This document shows, piece after piece, positions 32,462-41,803 of a DNA stretch of 64,000 nt. The notes beneath the pieces are model-generated. The model searched no databases, was not told the DNA's origin, and was given only the letters and a program-made list of their open reading frames with translations. Within the stretch, counting starts at the first letter, position 1, and every line of letters begins with the position of its first letter. The stretch is taken from the NCBI GenBank assembly GCA_020161435.1, contig JAIUNV010000001.1, forward strand, positions 558,001 to 622,000. Reading direction: 5' to 3'. This stretch comes from Bacteroidota bacterium (GTDB lineage: Bacteria > Bacteroidota > Bacteroidia > Chitinophagales > Chitinophagaceae). Made by a program: the position numbers and the translations under genes.

Positions 32462-33625
32462 TTGAAAAAGTTTAAATCGTTACCCGGCGAAGAATGGGTA
32501 GACCTCAAGCTCAAGGAGCGACTCGGCAGAAGAAAATATGCTGTTTCGAGTTTTGGTCGAGTGGCCAGCTATGTAAAAGGATTGGAAGAAGACGGCAAGT
32601 TTTTGTCGTTGTATGCACCCAGTTTCCGATTACAGAAAGTAAACATTTTATTTAAAGATGGGAAGCGTGGCTTTCCGGTGCATAAATTGGTAGCCGAGTG
32701 TTTTTTAACACCGCCAACCAAAGACCATTACTATGTGCTGCACCTGGATAAAGACTTGCACAACAACAAAGTATCGAATTTGCGCTACGCAACCATCGAT
32801 GAAGCAACACGTCATTTCAGTGGTAAAGACATAACTATGAGTCAACAAATCAAATTCGCCGCAGGCGAAGAGTACAAACCCGTAAAAATTACCGGTTTGA
32901 AAAAGAAATATGCCATCACCAACACTGGTCGGTTGATTAGCTATTCCAAAAAAATTGAAGACGGCAGTGAGCTGTCGCTCAACATTCACCCACAGGGCTA
33001 TCGCATTTGGCGCTTCCGGGTAAATGGCGAGTCTACCCACTACCTCATTCATCGTTTGGTGGCTGAGTATTTCCTCAAAAAGCCAGGTAAGAACTACGAT
33101 TATGTAGTGCATATCGACCATTCAAAAACAAACAACAACGTAAAGAACCTGAAATGGGTTACTTATGAAGAACAACGTGCACACTCTGCACAAAGTGATG
33201 CTTCTAAAGCCAATGCCATTCGTTTGTCTCAATGGTCACGCATTACTGGTAAGGGTAAAAAACTAACTGAGGCCAAAGTACGGGCTATTAAAAAGCAGTT
33301 GGAAGACCCTAAGAAGAAAGTAAAAATGAAGCAACTGGCAGATCAGTTTGAAATAACCCCCATGCAGTTGTACCGCATAAAGAGCGGCGAAAACTGGGGC
33401 TGGGTAAAGGCAGACAAATCTAAAGAAGGGCCAATGCCAACTGCTTTGGTAAAAGCCGTAGCTGCTGCGCCTAAAAAAGCTGCTCCCAAAGCTGCCAAGA
33501 AAGCTGCCCCTAAAGCCGCTAAAAAAGCTGCTCCTGCACCCAAGAAAGCTGCAGTTGCCCCCAAAAAAGCCGCTGCAAAAGCTGCCCCAAAAAAGGCTGC
33601 TAAGAAGGTTGCTAAGAAAAAGTAA
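32462..33625 (+). CDS. Double HNH (NUMOD4-type) protein with HTH and histone H1-like tail
   Basis: 387 residues. The only reasonable start is TTG at 32462 (no in-frame ATG before the first domain). Two tandem, diverged copies of a NUMOD4-HNH module lie at about 25-118 and 150-243. Each keeps the expected residues: H74...H94-x-D...N101-N102 and H197...H217-x-D...NNN224-226, matching the HrLVA...HiD...NN..NL pattern of phage-type HNH endonucleases. About 267-315 is a helix-turn-helix (KMKQLADQFEITPMQLYRIKSGENWGWV). Residues 331-387 are a Lys/Ala/Pro tail of KKAAPKAA-type repeats, like histone H1 or bacterial HU-extension tails. It probably binds and perhaps nicks DNA. It is unlike a mobile homing enzyme in carrying the tail and in standing next to addAB. 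Confidence 0.82.
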   Translation: MKKFKSLPGEEWVDLKLKERLGRRKYAVSSFGRVASYVKGLEEDGKFLSLYAPSFRLQKVNILFKDGKRGFPVHKLVAECFLTPPTKDHYYVLHLDKDLHNNKVSNLRYATIDEATRHFSGKDITMSQQIKFAAGEEYKPVKITGLKKKYAITNTGRLISYSKKIEDGSELSLNIHPQGYRIWRFRVNGESTHYLIHRLVAEYFLKKPGKNYDYVVHIDHSKTNNNVKNLKWVTYEEQRAHSAQSDASKANAIRLSQWSRITGKGKKLTEAKVRAIKKQLEDPKKKVKMKQLADQFEITPMQLYRIKSGENWGWVKADKSKEGPMPTALVKAVAAAPKKAAPKAAKKAAPKAAKKAAPAPKKAAVAPKKAAAKAAPKKAAKKVAKKK

Positions 33626-33658
33626 CGGGTAGACTTATCCACTACTGATATTCTGAAT

Positions 33659-33700
33659 GCCGTTTGAACGGAAATTGCTTTCTGTTCAAACGGCCTTTTC
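33659..33700 (+). terminator. Long hairpin between the HNH gene and addA
   Basis: GCCGTTTGAACGGAAA (33659-33674) pairs with TTTCTGTTCAAACGGC (33679-33694), 16 bp with one G-U pair, loop TTGC, then CTTTTC directly followed by the addA ATG at 33701. It acts as a terminator of the HNH gene or as an attenuator controlling addAB. Confidence 0.8.
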
Positions 33701-36700
33701 ATGTCAGCAACCAACCGTTCCTCTTTCGATATTTATAAAGCCAGCGCTGGTAGCGGCAAAACTTTTTCGCTTACCCTGCACTATTTGCAGTTGGTACTGC
33801 AGCAGCCGCATCTTTACAAGCGGATACTGGCTGTAACCTTCACCAACAAGGCTACCGCAGAAATGAAGGAACGCATTCTGCATGTGCTCCGTTGGCTGGC
33901 AACTGGCCATGACAAGGCCAAGTCCTATGAGCAAGCATTGCTGACACAACTGCCCGAAATGAATGCAGCTGCAATAGCTGCTCAGGCTACCAAAGTGTAC
34001 CAGCTCATTTTACACGATTACTCTCGTTTTTCCATCACCACGATTGACGCATTTGTGCAACGCATCATCCGCTCCTTTGCATGGGAGTTGGGTATTGATG
34101 GTGGGTTCAAATTGCAACTGAGTCAAGATTTAGTAAAAGAAGATCTGGCAGAGCGTTTGTACCTGCGATTGGATGATGACAAAGACCTGCAAAACTGGGT
34201 AATTGATTTTGCCAAAGAAAGATTGGAAGATGGACGGCGTTGGGATTTTCGGCAAGACATGCTGCGATTGGCTAATGAACTCTTCAAAGAAAAATTCAAA
34301 AGCTTTGAAGAAGCCATGGAACAGTTTGATGATGCAGCAGTGCAAGCTGCATTTGCAGGGCTGAACAAACAAGTGCAGACCACTATTCATGGCATTGAAA
34401 AGAAGTGGGCAGATGCAGGCAAAGCTATTGTTGATGCAGTTGCTCAAGCCGGATTAGACAGGGAAGATTTTCATTATGGTAAAGCTGGCTTCATCAATTA
34501 TTTTTTTAAGGCAGCAGAAGGACAAGTAACAGCTCCGAATTCGAGGGTGCAGGAAATTGCCGATGCCCCTGATAAGATGGCCCCCAAAAAAGCCGACGCA
34601 TCTACCCGCCAACGTATAGCTGAATTACAGCCGGTTATCGAACGTCGACTGTATCAACTCATGACTTGGTATGACGATGATATTGTGCCTTACAGTACCG
34701 CAAAAGCCATTCGGCAAAATCTGGGCATGCTGCGGTTGATGCGGGTGTTTGCAGAAGAATTGGCGGCCTATCGCAAAGACAATAATGCATTGCTCATCAG
34801 CGATACACACCACCTGCTGCGGGAGCTCACAAAAGATACAAACGCATCTTTTATTTATGAAAAAACGGGCCATCGTTATCAGCATTACCTCATCGATGAG
34901 TTTCAGGATACCAGTAGTTTTCAGTGGGATAATTTTTTGCCCTTGCTTACCGAAACTTTGGCGCAGGGCAATTACAACCTGATAGTGGGGGATGTAAAAC
35001 AAGCCATTTACCGCTGGCGCAATGGTGACTGGCGGTTGCTGCTCAGCACCGTGCAGCAACAGCTGCAAGCCTTCAGGCCACAGGTAAAAACCTTGCAGGA
35101 TAACTATCGGAGCACCTCTCAAATTATCCATTTCAACAACTTGTTGTTTCATGTGGCGCCGCAGTTGCTGCAAGCAAGTTTGTCAGCAGAAATAACAGCT
35201 GCACCTGCTGCTACCCGGCAATTACTTTCTGCCAAAGGCTACGATAGCATTTTTAATGATGCCTATGCTGACAGCTTTCAGCAAATACCAGCATCGGCCG
35301 CCGACAATGGTTATGTATCCATGCAGTATGTAGTGCTGCAAGAAGACATGAACTACACCGATGAAGTATTGCCACTGTTGTACAATCAAATACAAGAACT
35401 GCTGAAAGAAGGATACCGGCCTTCAGATTTGAGCATCCTTACCAGAACCAATAGCGAAGCAAGAACGATTGTGGAATTTCTGGTGGCCATGCAGGATGCG
35501 AATGCTATTCCATTTGGTGTCATTTCAGGTGATGCCCTGATGCTGAAAAACAATCAGGCCATACAAATGCTGCTCTGTACCTTGCGCTGGTTGAATAATC
35601 CGAAGCATACCATTGCATTGGCTCAGCTACGACAGCTAATCTATTTGCAAAATGGTGCAGCCACCAACCGGCTGGAAGTATTTGCCAGCAATGGCGATAA
35701 TGCTGTATTGCCATATGAGTTACAACATAACGCATCTGCATTGAAGCAGTTGCCTTTGCTCGAACTCATCAATCAACTCATCATTTTATTTGAATTGTCA
35801 ACAGTGCCTAAGCATGCTGCTTATCTACTGGCATTTACTGATAAAGTGCAGGAATGGCTTCGCTATGGCGATGCCGGCCTGCAAGAATTTTTACTGTATT
35901 GGGATGAAGACGGACACAAGTCTTCCTTGCCAGCCACAGCTACTGAAAATGCGGTAGAAGTAGTAACGATTCACAAATCGAAAGGGCTGGCCTACAATAT
36001 TGTGCTCATGCCTTTTTTGGATTGGGATATTTTACCAAAGGGTGGCCCCATGGCCCCAACCTTGTGGACGGACAATAGCCAAACGGATTTCAACAGCATC
36101 AGCATGGTGCCGGTGCAATACAAAAAGGAACTGGCACTGAGTGCCTTTGCTGAAGCCTATTACGAAGAATTGGTACTGACGGCCATGGATAATCTCAATG
36201 TGTTGTACGTGGCATTTACACGTGCTAAACAACGCTTATACGGATGGGCGCCAGCGAAAGAAAAAGCGACCAAATCGAAAGAAAGTTTTCCTTACAAACA
36301 TGTAGGCGAATTGATGCATGCTGTGGCAGAAAGCCAAACACCATTACCCACTGTTCATTATCTGGACATTCGTAATGGATGGAGCAAGGATGTACAGCAA
36401 TGGACGGTGGGTAAAATAGTTGCAGTAAAAGAAAAGAAGGAGCCGGCAACGCCGACACAACAAGACCCACTCTTGTTTACCAACTGGCGAAATGTATTAT
36501 CCGTTCGTAGTGCAGGAATTGATGTGAAAGATGGCGATGAGCAAAGCCTGCCCCGAAAGCAAGGCGTATTACTGCATGAGTTGCTGAGTAAATTATCTCA
36601 TCCCCAAGAGCTGCCCGATGCATTACAACGTTTGCGCCGCGAAGGTTGGGTAGATGATTATCAGCAAGTAAAACTCGAACAAACTTTGACCGATCTGCTC

Positions 36701-36991
36701 AACATGGATGCGTTGCAACCTTGGCACAGCGGACAGTACAAGCGATTGGCCGAACGCAATATGCTGACTGCCGACCGACAACTGCGCCGCCCAGATTTGG
36801 TGTTGTACAATCAGGATAGCTGCCTGGTGTATGATTTTAAATTTACTGCAGCCGATGATCAAAAAGAAAAGCATCAGCAGCAAGTACAGGCATACATGGA
36901 GCAATTATCGGCCATGGGTTTTAAGCAGGTGAGTGGTTTTGTGATTTATGGTTTGGAAAAGAAATCGGTGAACGTAAATGCAAGAGCGTAA
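33701..36991 (+). CDS. addA: AddA-like helicase-nuclease subunit
   Basis: A 1096-residue UvrD/Rep-type helicase with a C-terminal nuclease, partner of AddB in double-strand break resection (the RecBCD equivalent of this phylum). Walker A is ASAGSGKT (14-21). DEFQDTSSFQWDNF is motif II, VVTIHKSKGLAYNIVLMPF motif V, and LYVAFTRAKQRLYGW motif VI. The C-terminal PD-(D/E)xK core is RPDLVLYNQ...LVYDFKF. The start is fixed by the P-loop lying only 13 residues in. Its last 14 bases overlap the addB start. AddA naming follows the gene pair; sequence identity to Bacillus AddA is low by eye. Confidence 0.88.
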   Translation: MSATNRSSFDIYKASAGSGKTFSLTLHYLQLVLQQPHLYKRILAVTFTNKATAEMKERILHVLRWLATGHDKAKSYEQALLTQLPEMNAAAIAAQATKVYQLILHDYSRFSITTIDAFVQRIIRSFAWELGIDGGFKLQLSQDLVKEDLAERLYLRLDDDKDLQNWVIDFAKERLEDGRRWDFRQDMLRLANELFKEKFKSFEEAMEQFDDAAVQAAFAGLNKQVQTTIHGIEKKWADAGKAIVDAVAQAGLDREDFHYGKAGFINYFFKAAEGQVTAPNSRVQEIADAPDKMAPKKADASTRQRIAELQPVIERRLYQLMTWYDDDIVPYSTAKAIRQNLGMLRLMRVFAEELAAYRKDNNALLISDTHHLLRELTKDTNASFIYEKTGHRYQHYLIDEFQDTSSFQWDNFLPLLTETLAQGNYNLIVGDVKQAIYRWRNGDWRLLLSTVQQQLQAFRPQVKTLQDNYRSTSQIIHFNNLLFHVAPQLLQASLSAEITAAPAATRQLLSAKGYDSIFNDAYADSFQQIPASAADNGYVSMQYVVLQEDMNYTDEVLPLLYNQIQELLKEGYRPSDLSILTRTNSEARTIVEFLVAMQDANAIPFGVISGDALMLKNNQAIQMLLCTLRWLNNPKHTIALAQLRQLIYLQNGAATNRLEVFASNGDNAVLPYELQHNASALKQLPLLELINQLIILFELSTVPKHAAYLLAFTDKVQEWLRYGDAGLQEFLLYWDEDGHKSSLPATATENAVEVVTIHKSKGLAYNIVLMPFLDWDILPKGGPMAPTLWTDNSQTDFNSISMVPVQYKKELALSAFAEAYYEELVLTAMDNLNVLYVAFTRAKQRLYGWAPAKEKATKSKESFPYKHVGELMHAVAESQTPLPTVHYLDIRNGWSKDVQQWTVGKIVAVKEKKEPATPTQQDPLLFTNWRNVLSVRSAGIDVKDGDEQSLPRKQGVLLHELLSKLSHPQELPDALQRLRREGWVDDYQQVKLEQTLTDLLNMDALQPWHSGQYKRLAERNMLTADRQLRRPDLVLYNQDSCLVYDFKFTAADDQKEKHQQQVQAYMEQLSAMGFKQVSGFVIYGLEKKSVNVNARA

Positions 36992-39863
36992 CATGAGTAT
37001 GCAACCTTTTTTACAGATAGTAGCCACGCAATTGCTGGAGCGTTTCAAAGGCCAATTGCATGAGCTGGCAGTGGTATTTCCCAACCGTCGGCAGGCAGTA
37101 TTTTTCTCCAGCTATTTACAGCAACTGGCAGCGCCGCCTTGCTTTTTGCCTGAGCTGCTTACCATCGAAGAGTTGGTAGCAAAGTCGGGCAGCATGCAAG
37201 TAGCCGACAACCTAACACAGGGTTTTGCTTTGTACGAAGCCTATCTACAAATAGCCAAAGAAAAAGGCGATACAGATATTCCGCCTTTTGATGTCTTCTT
37301 TTCCATTGGCGAAACCATCCTCAAAGATTTTCGGGAGATAGACAGCTATCTGGTGAACGTGGAAGACATCTGCCAGATTTTATATGATATCGAAAGCATT
37401 GACAAACGATTCGATCAACTCACAGAAGAGCAGCGGGCCTTTTTGAAATCTTTTTGGAAGGGCACCATTGACAAAGGAAATATTCAGGAAAAATTTCTCC
37501 GCTTGTGGGAGCGGCTGCCTGCTATTTATATTGTATTTCAGCAATTGCTTTCCGATAGTCACTACACTACCATGGGTAGGTTGTACCGTCAGATGGCTAC
37601 AGATGCCGACACGTTGCAACAATTGTCAACACATTGGGCGCATGTGGCATTTGTGGGGTTCAATGCGTTCAACAAAGCCGAGGAAACTTTCATCAAAGCA
37701 TGGAACGACGCAGGCTATGCCAGCTGCTGGTTTGATGCCGATACCTGGTATGTGCAGCAAGCACATCAGGAAGCCGGCGATTTTTTGCGCCGCAATTTTG
37801 AAGTAGTGGGCTTGCGCAATGAGCTGCACTTGCTCAGCAGTATTGCAGAGCGAAGCCTGCCCATACTGGTGACGGCCACCGAAGGGCAAATGGCACAGGC
37901 CAAACAAATTGAGCATTGGTGGCAACACATTTCGCAACAACAACATGACAACAAACGCATTGGTATTTTACTGGCCGATGAAAGTTTGCTCATACCAGTG
38001 TTGCAATCGTTGCCGGCGAGTATGCAGCAGGTCAATATTACCATGGGCTATCCGCTACAGCAAAGCCATGTCTACAGTGTGCTGAAATTATTTTTTGATG
38101 TGCAGCAGGAAATGCTGCAGCATCAATACAAAAGCGTTCATCATACCATTGCTCGCCGCTGGCTCGAGCATCCGCTCTGCGATGCTGGCAGAGAAGACCT
38201 TGCCAAACTGCAGGAAAAAATATTGAGGGAAAACCTGATTCGGGTACCTGTTGCTGCATTAGCATCATTATCTAAAGCGAGTGCTTTATTGTTTGGCCGT
38301 ATGATGGCCGATATGGAAGCCTTTCAGCGACTGCGGGAGATGATGGAGTTGTTGATACAGTTGCCAGTAGCGAAGACCGATCACATGACGAAAGGATTGT
38401 GTACCACTGTTTGGAAAACCCTGCAACAGTTGGAGCCATTGTTTGCAGCCTTGCGGCCCCAACCCGATTTGTATTTCATGGGCAGCTTGCTCATGAAACA
38501 ACTTGGTAGCCTGAGCGTACCTTTTGAAGGCGAACCGCTGCAAGGGGTACAGCTCATGGGTTTGCTGGAAAGCCGTGGCCTCGATTTTGACGAACTCATT
38601 GTGCTCGGTGCCAATGAAGGAAGCCTGCCCCGCATTAAACCACCCGATTCTTTTTTGCCCGACAATGTGCGACGTGCTTTTGGCCTGCCGGTGCCCGAGC
38701 ATCAGGATTCCATTTTTGCGTATGTGTTTTATCGGTTGCTGCATCGTACTCAACAGCTGCAGCTGGTGTACAATGCATTAGTAACGGACAACAGCACGGG
38801 AGAAGTGAGCCGCTTTGTGCAGCAGTTGGAATTTGAATCGAAAATTCCGGTGCATCACTCCAAAGTAAGTTATCAGGTGGCGCCAGATGCGTGGCCCGAA
38901 ATAACGGTAGCAAAAGATGATGCTGTGATGCGGCTACTCTCTATATACCACATGCAAGAGTCGCCTAAAACCATCTCGCCATCGGCTATTAATACGTACC
39001 TCAATTGCCGGCTGCAATTTTTCTTTAAACACCTGGCCCGTATTGAAGCGCCGGAAGAATTGGAAGAAGCCGTAGAAGCATCTGCAGTGGGTAGCGTGGT
39101 GCACAAACTCATGGAGCTGCTCTACACCGAATGCGGCTCAACATTCAACAACGCCATTAGCAAAGAAGCGGTGCACTGGATGCAAGAGCACAAGGAACGA
39201 TTGGTAAACGAAGCGTTTCGGTTGGCATGGCGGCGCAAAGAAATCAAAGGCACGTTTGAGATTACGGGAGAGCTGCATATTGTGCGGGCCATTGTGTTGC
39301 AGTATGTCGATTTGTTGTTGCGGGTGGATGAGGATTATGCTCCATTTACTTTGAAAAGTTTAGAAGTAAAACTCGCTGAATCTTTTACTGTACCCATTAA
39401 AGGCAGCATGAAAAGAGTAGTGCTGAGTGGTTACGTTGACCGTGTGGATGAAAAAGATGGCGTAGTGCGGATGGTAGATTACAAAACAGGTAGCGATAAC
39501 CCATCGTTTCATTCGCTGGAAGCCCTTTTTGAACGTGATGGCAACAAACAAAACAAAGCTGCTGCGCAGACGCTGCTCTACAGTTGGATGTTTCGGCAGA
39601 AGTTTCCTGCCCAACGCAATTTTGAACCTGCACTCATTGCAGTGCGGCATTTACAGCATAACAGCAATCAGGTGCAGCTGATACACAAAGCGGCAGATGA
39701 AGTGGTGTCGTATCAAAACATTCACACGGTACTCGATGCTTTTGAAACGCAGGTACGTACCGTGTTGGAAGAACTGTTCGACCCTGCCGTAGCCTTTGAT
39801 CAAACACCCGATGCCAGCCATTGCCAGTATTGCGATTTTGTCGGCATCTGCGGCAGGGCATAG
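36978..39863 (+). CDS. addB: AddB-like PD-(D/E)xK nuclease subunit
   Basis: 961 residues. The N-terminal inactivated-helicase region starts VVFPNRRQAVFFSSYL and includes GLLESRGLDFDELIVLGANEGSLPRI. The C-terminal RecB-family nuclease has VGSVVHKLMELLY and VDYKTGSDNP. A likely 4Fe-4S cluster uses the cysteine of YLNCRLQFFF plus the C-terminal C-x2-C-x5-C (CQYCDFVGIC), as in AddB. It is translationally coupled to addA. Later ATGs at 36993 and 36999 are possible starts. Confidence 0.87.
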   Translation: MQERNMSMQPFLQIVATQLLERFKGQLHELAVVFPNRRQAVFFSSYLQQLAAPPCFLPELLTIEELVAKSGSMQVADNLTQGFALYEAYLQIAKEKGDTDIPPFDVFFSIGETILKDFREIDSYLVNVEDICQILYDIESIDKRFDQLTEEQRAFLKSFWKGTIDKGNIQEKFLRLWERLPAIYIVFQQLLSDSHYTTMGRLYRQMATDADTLQQLSTHWAHVAFVGFNAFNKAEETFIKAWNDAGYASCWFDADTWYVQQAHQEAGDFLRRNFEVVGLRNELHLLSSIAERSLPILVTATEGQMAQAKQIEHWWQHISQQQHDNKRIGILLADESLLIPVLQSLPASMQQVNITMGYPLQQSHVYSVLKLFFDVQQEMLQHQYKSVHHTIARRWLEHPLCDAGREDLAKLQEKILRENLIRVPVAALASLSKASALLFGRMMADMEAFQRLREMMELLIQLPVAKTDHMTKGLCTTVWKTLQQLEPLFAALRPQPDLYFMGSLLMKQLGSLSVPFEGEPLQGVQLMGLLESRGLDFDELIVLGANEGSLPRIKPPDSFLPDNVRRAFGLPVPEHQDSIFAYVFYRLLHRTQQLQLVYNALVTDNSTGEVSRFVQQLEFESKIPVHHSKVSYQVAPDAWPEITVAKDDAVMRLLSIYHMQESPKTISPSAINTYLNCRLQFFFKHLARIEAPEELEEAVEASAVGSVVHKLMELLYTECGSTFNNAISKEAVHWMQEHKERLVNEAFRLAWRRKEIKGTFEITGELHIVRAIVLQYVDLLLRVDEDYAPFTLKSLEVKLAESFTVPIKGSMKRVVLSGYVDRVDEKDGVVRMVDYKTGSDNPSFHSLEALFERDGNKQNKAAAQTLLYSWMFRQKFPAQRNFEPALIAVRHLQHNSNQVQLIHKAADEVVSYQNIHTVLDAFETQVRTVLEELFDPAVAFDQTPDASHCQYCDFVGICGRA

Positions 39864-39902
39864 CCCCGGATTTCAATCCGTGGAAAAGGATTTCAACCCC
39901 GG
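39864..39902. repeat. Short GGATTTCAA direct repeat in CCCCGG/CCGGGG-type frame
   Basis: Just after the addB stop, GGATTTCAA occurs at 39868-39876 and 39888-39896, bounded by CCCCGG and a CCCCGGGG run. Function unknown; it could fold as a hairpin. Confidence 0.5.
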
Positions 39903-39916
39903 GGGGAAATAAAAGA

Positions 39917-39946
39917 CAACAAAAAACCAAAGCTTTCGGCTTTGGT
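39917..39946 (-). terminator. Minus-strand terminator of the 66-residue protein gene
   Basis: ACCAAAGC (39926-39933) and GCTTTGGT (39939-39946), loop TTTCG. On the minus strand the stem is followed by TTTTTTGTTG. A second inverted repeat, CAAGATGC (39970-39977) and GCATCTTG (39995-40002), lies between it and the gene end. Confidence 0.8.
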
Positions 39947-40012
39947 CATCCAGTGTCGGCTTCAGGTACCAAGATGCCCGGATACTTCAACGGTGCATCT
40001 TGTCCTTACTGC

Positions 40013-40213
40013 CTATTTATAAAAATCCAGCAGGTGGCGCTTCATGCTCTTCAAGTTCACTTTGCCTTGCACCTGGCCAGATGTTTGTTGATCGTTTGTT
40101 GAACAATCTTCAGATTGGGCGCCGCTACGGTTGCTGAGCATTCCGTAGGTAATCAGGGCTACCACCAACATGATGGTGAGCAGTATTCCCGATTTGGCAG
40201 TTACAGTTTTCAT
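40013..40213 (-). CDS. Small single-pass membrane protein, unknown function
   Basis: 66 residues: a short basic N-terminus, one membrane helix (about residues 9-26, GILLTIMLVVALITYGML), then a polar Ser/Gln/Asp segment and a basic end. The reading frame is ATG-initiated and followed by a strong terminator on the same strand, which supports expression. No family recognised. It lies alone, convergent with addB. Confidence 0.55.
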   Translation of the reverse strand: MKTVTAKSGILLTIMLVVALITYGMLSNRSGAQSEDCSTNDQQTSGQVQGKVNLKSMKRHLLDFYK

Positions 40214-40553
40214 AGCAGGGGGTGGTGTGTTTGCAGTATGAGACGAAGATAAATCGCAAACGTTACAGGTTTGCCTAAATTTATTTCCCGCAGCTATTTT
40301 TAACGAAACTTAACCTGCCAAAGGCCATTCACGCAACACACGGTACCAACAAGTTTAAGGGTTCAGGGGGTGCGGTAGGTGGGCGTGAATGGTTGACGCT
40401 GCGAAGCTATCGGTATCAAACCGCTGTTGCATGCACCATTGAACAAACGGTGTCTTTCATTGATTAAAAGGCGGTTTTCACTTTACAAAAGCAGGCCGTG
40501 GCAAACTATGTCGCTCCGCATTACCTTCGCTTCGCTTAAAAATTGCCTGAAAC
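40214..40553. other. Gene-free spacer upstream of kbl
   Basis: The 340 bases hold no credible gene. They contain a perfect 10-bp inverted repeat, CCATTCACGC (40325-40334) and GCGTGAATGG (40383-40392), with a 48-base loop. Near 40522-40529 is TACCTTCG, a weak -7-box variant before kbl. Confidence 0.55.
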
Positions 40554-41741
40554 ATGAACGAAAAATTTGTTGCCCGTATAAAAGCCGAATTGGCCGAAAT
40601 AGAATCAGCCGGCCTTTTCAAAAGAGAACGCATTATTACCAGTGAGCAAGGTCCTGAGATAACCGTGAACGGCAAGCAAGTGCTCAACTTTTGTGCCAAC
40701 AACTACCTTGGTCTCAGCAGCCATCCCAAAGTCATCGAAGCGGCTCACAAAGCCATTGATACCCATGGTTATGGCATGAGCTCCGTGCGTTTCATTTGCG
40801 GTACGCAGGACATTCACAAAGAGCTGGAGCAGAAGCTTGCTCAATTCCTCGGTACGGAAGACACTATTTTATACGCCGCAGCTTTCGATGCCAATGGTGG
40901 CGTCTTCGAGCCCCTGTTCAATGAGCAGGATGCCATCATCAGCGATGCGCTGAACCATGCCAGCATTATCGATGGCGTTCGATTGTGCAAGGCGCAGCGC
41001 TACCGCTACGAGCACAACAATATGGCCGACCTCGAAGCCAAGCTCAAAGAAAGCCAACATCTGCGCAGCCGCATCATTGTTACCGACGGTAGCTTCAGCA
41101 TGGATGGCACCATTGCGCAGCTCGATAAAATTTGCGACCTCGCCGATCAGTACGATGCCATTGTAATGATTGATGAATGCCACAGCAGCGGCTTCCTCGG
41201 CAAAACCGGCCGTGGCACCCACGAATACCGTGGGGTGATGGGGCGCATCGATATCATTACCGGCACACTCGGCAAAGCCCTCGGCGGCGCCAGCGGCGGC
41301 TTCACCAGCGGCCGCAAAGAAATCATTGAAATGCTGCGCCAGCGCAGCCGGCCCTACCTGTTCAGCAATACCGTAGCCCCGAGCATTGTGGGTGCCAGCA
41401 TTGCCGTGCTCGACATGCTCACCGAAACCACCGAGCTCCGCGACAAACTCGAGTACAACACCAAATACTTCCGCAGCAAAATGACCGAAGCCGGCTTCGA
41501 CATCAAGCCCGGCGACCACCCCATTGTACCGGTAATGCTGTACGATGCCGTGCTGGCACAAAACTTTGCAGCCCGCATCCTCGACGAAGGCATTTACGTC
41601 ATCGGCTTCTTCTTCCCCGTGGTGCCCAAGGGCCAGGCCCGCATACGGGTGCAAATGTGTGCTGCTCACACCCAAGAGCACCTCGACCGGGCCATTGCCG
41701 CCTTTACCAAAGTAGGCAAGGAGTTGGGAGTGATTCAGTAA
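40554..41741 (+). CDS. kbl: Glycine C-acetyltransferase (2-amino-3-ketobutyrate CoA ligase)
   Basis: A 395-residue PLP enzyme of the alpha-oxoamine synthase family that cleaves 2-amino-3-ketobutyrate with CoA into glycine and acetyl-CoA, the second step of threonine degradation. It matches E. coli Kbl closely through INGKQVLNFCANNYLGLSSHP-like and GMSSVRFICGTQDIHKELE-type segments, then SDALNHASIIDGVRLCKAQRYRY. The PLP-binding lysine is in TGTLGKALGGASGG. The length equals Kbl. No threonine dehydrogenase gene is adjacent. The second half is notably C-rich at third codon positions compared with neighbours. Confidence 0.95.
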   Translation: MNEKFVARIKAELAEIESAGLFKRERIITSEQGPEITVNGKQVLNFCANNYLGLSSHPKVIEAAHKAIDTHGYGMSSVRFICGTQDIHKELEQKLAQFLGTEDTILYAAAFDANGGVFEPLFNEQDAIISDALNHASIIDGVRLCKAQRYRYEHNNMADLEAKLKESQHLRSRIIVTDGSFSMDGTIAQLDKICDLADQYDAIVMIDECHSSGFLGKTGRGTHEYRGVMGRIDIITGTLGKALGGASGGFTSGRKEIIEMLRQRSRPYLFSNTVAPSIVGASIAVLDMLTETTELRDKLEYNTKYFRSKMTEAGFDIKPGDHPIVPVMLYDAVLAQNFAARILDEGIYVIGFFFPVVPKGQARIRVQMCAAHTQEHLDRAIAAFTKVGKELGVIQ

Positions 41742-41775
41742 TTGTTATTAGTAATTTGGAATAAGGAATTAGGGA

Positions 41776-41803
41776 GGCTCGTTCAACTTGAACGGGCCTT
41801 TTC
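41776..41803 (+). terminator. Terminator after kbl
   Basis: GGCTCGTTCAA (41776-41786) pairs with TTGAACGGGCC (41788-41798), followed by TTTTC. Downstream, 41804-41990 is GC-rich without a gene, with repeated cagc/gggc words and facing GGCGGGGGCTG and CAGCCCGCC segments that could fold together. Confidence 0.8.

Noticed and set aside
32462..33625. Homing endonuclease of an intron or intein
   Set aside because: The gene stands alone with no interrupted host gene or intron-like flanks; it carries a histone-like tail.
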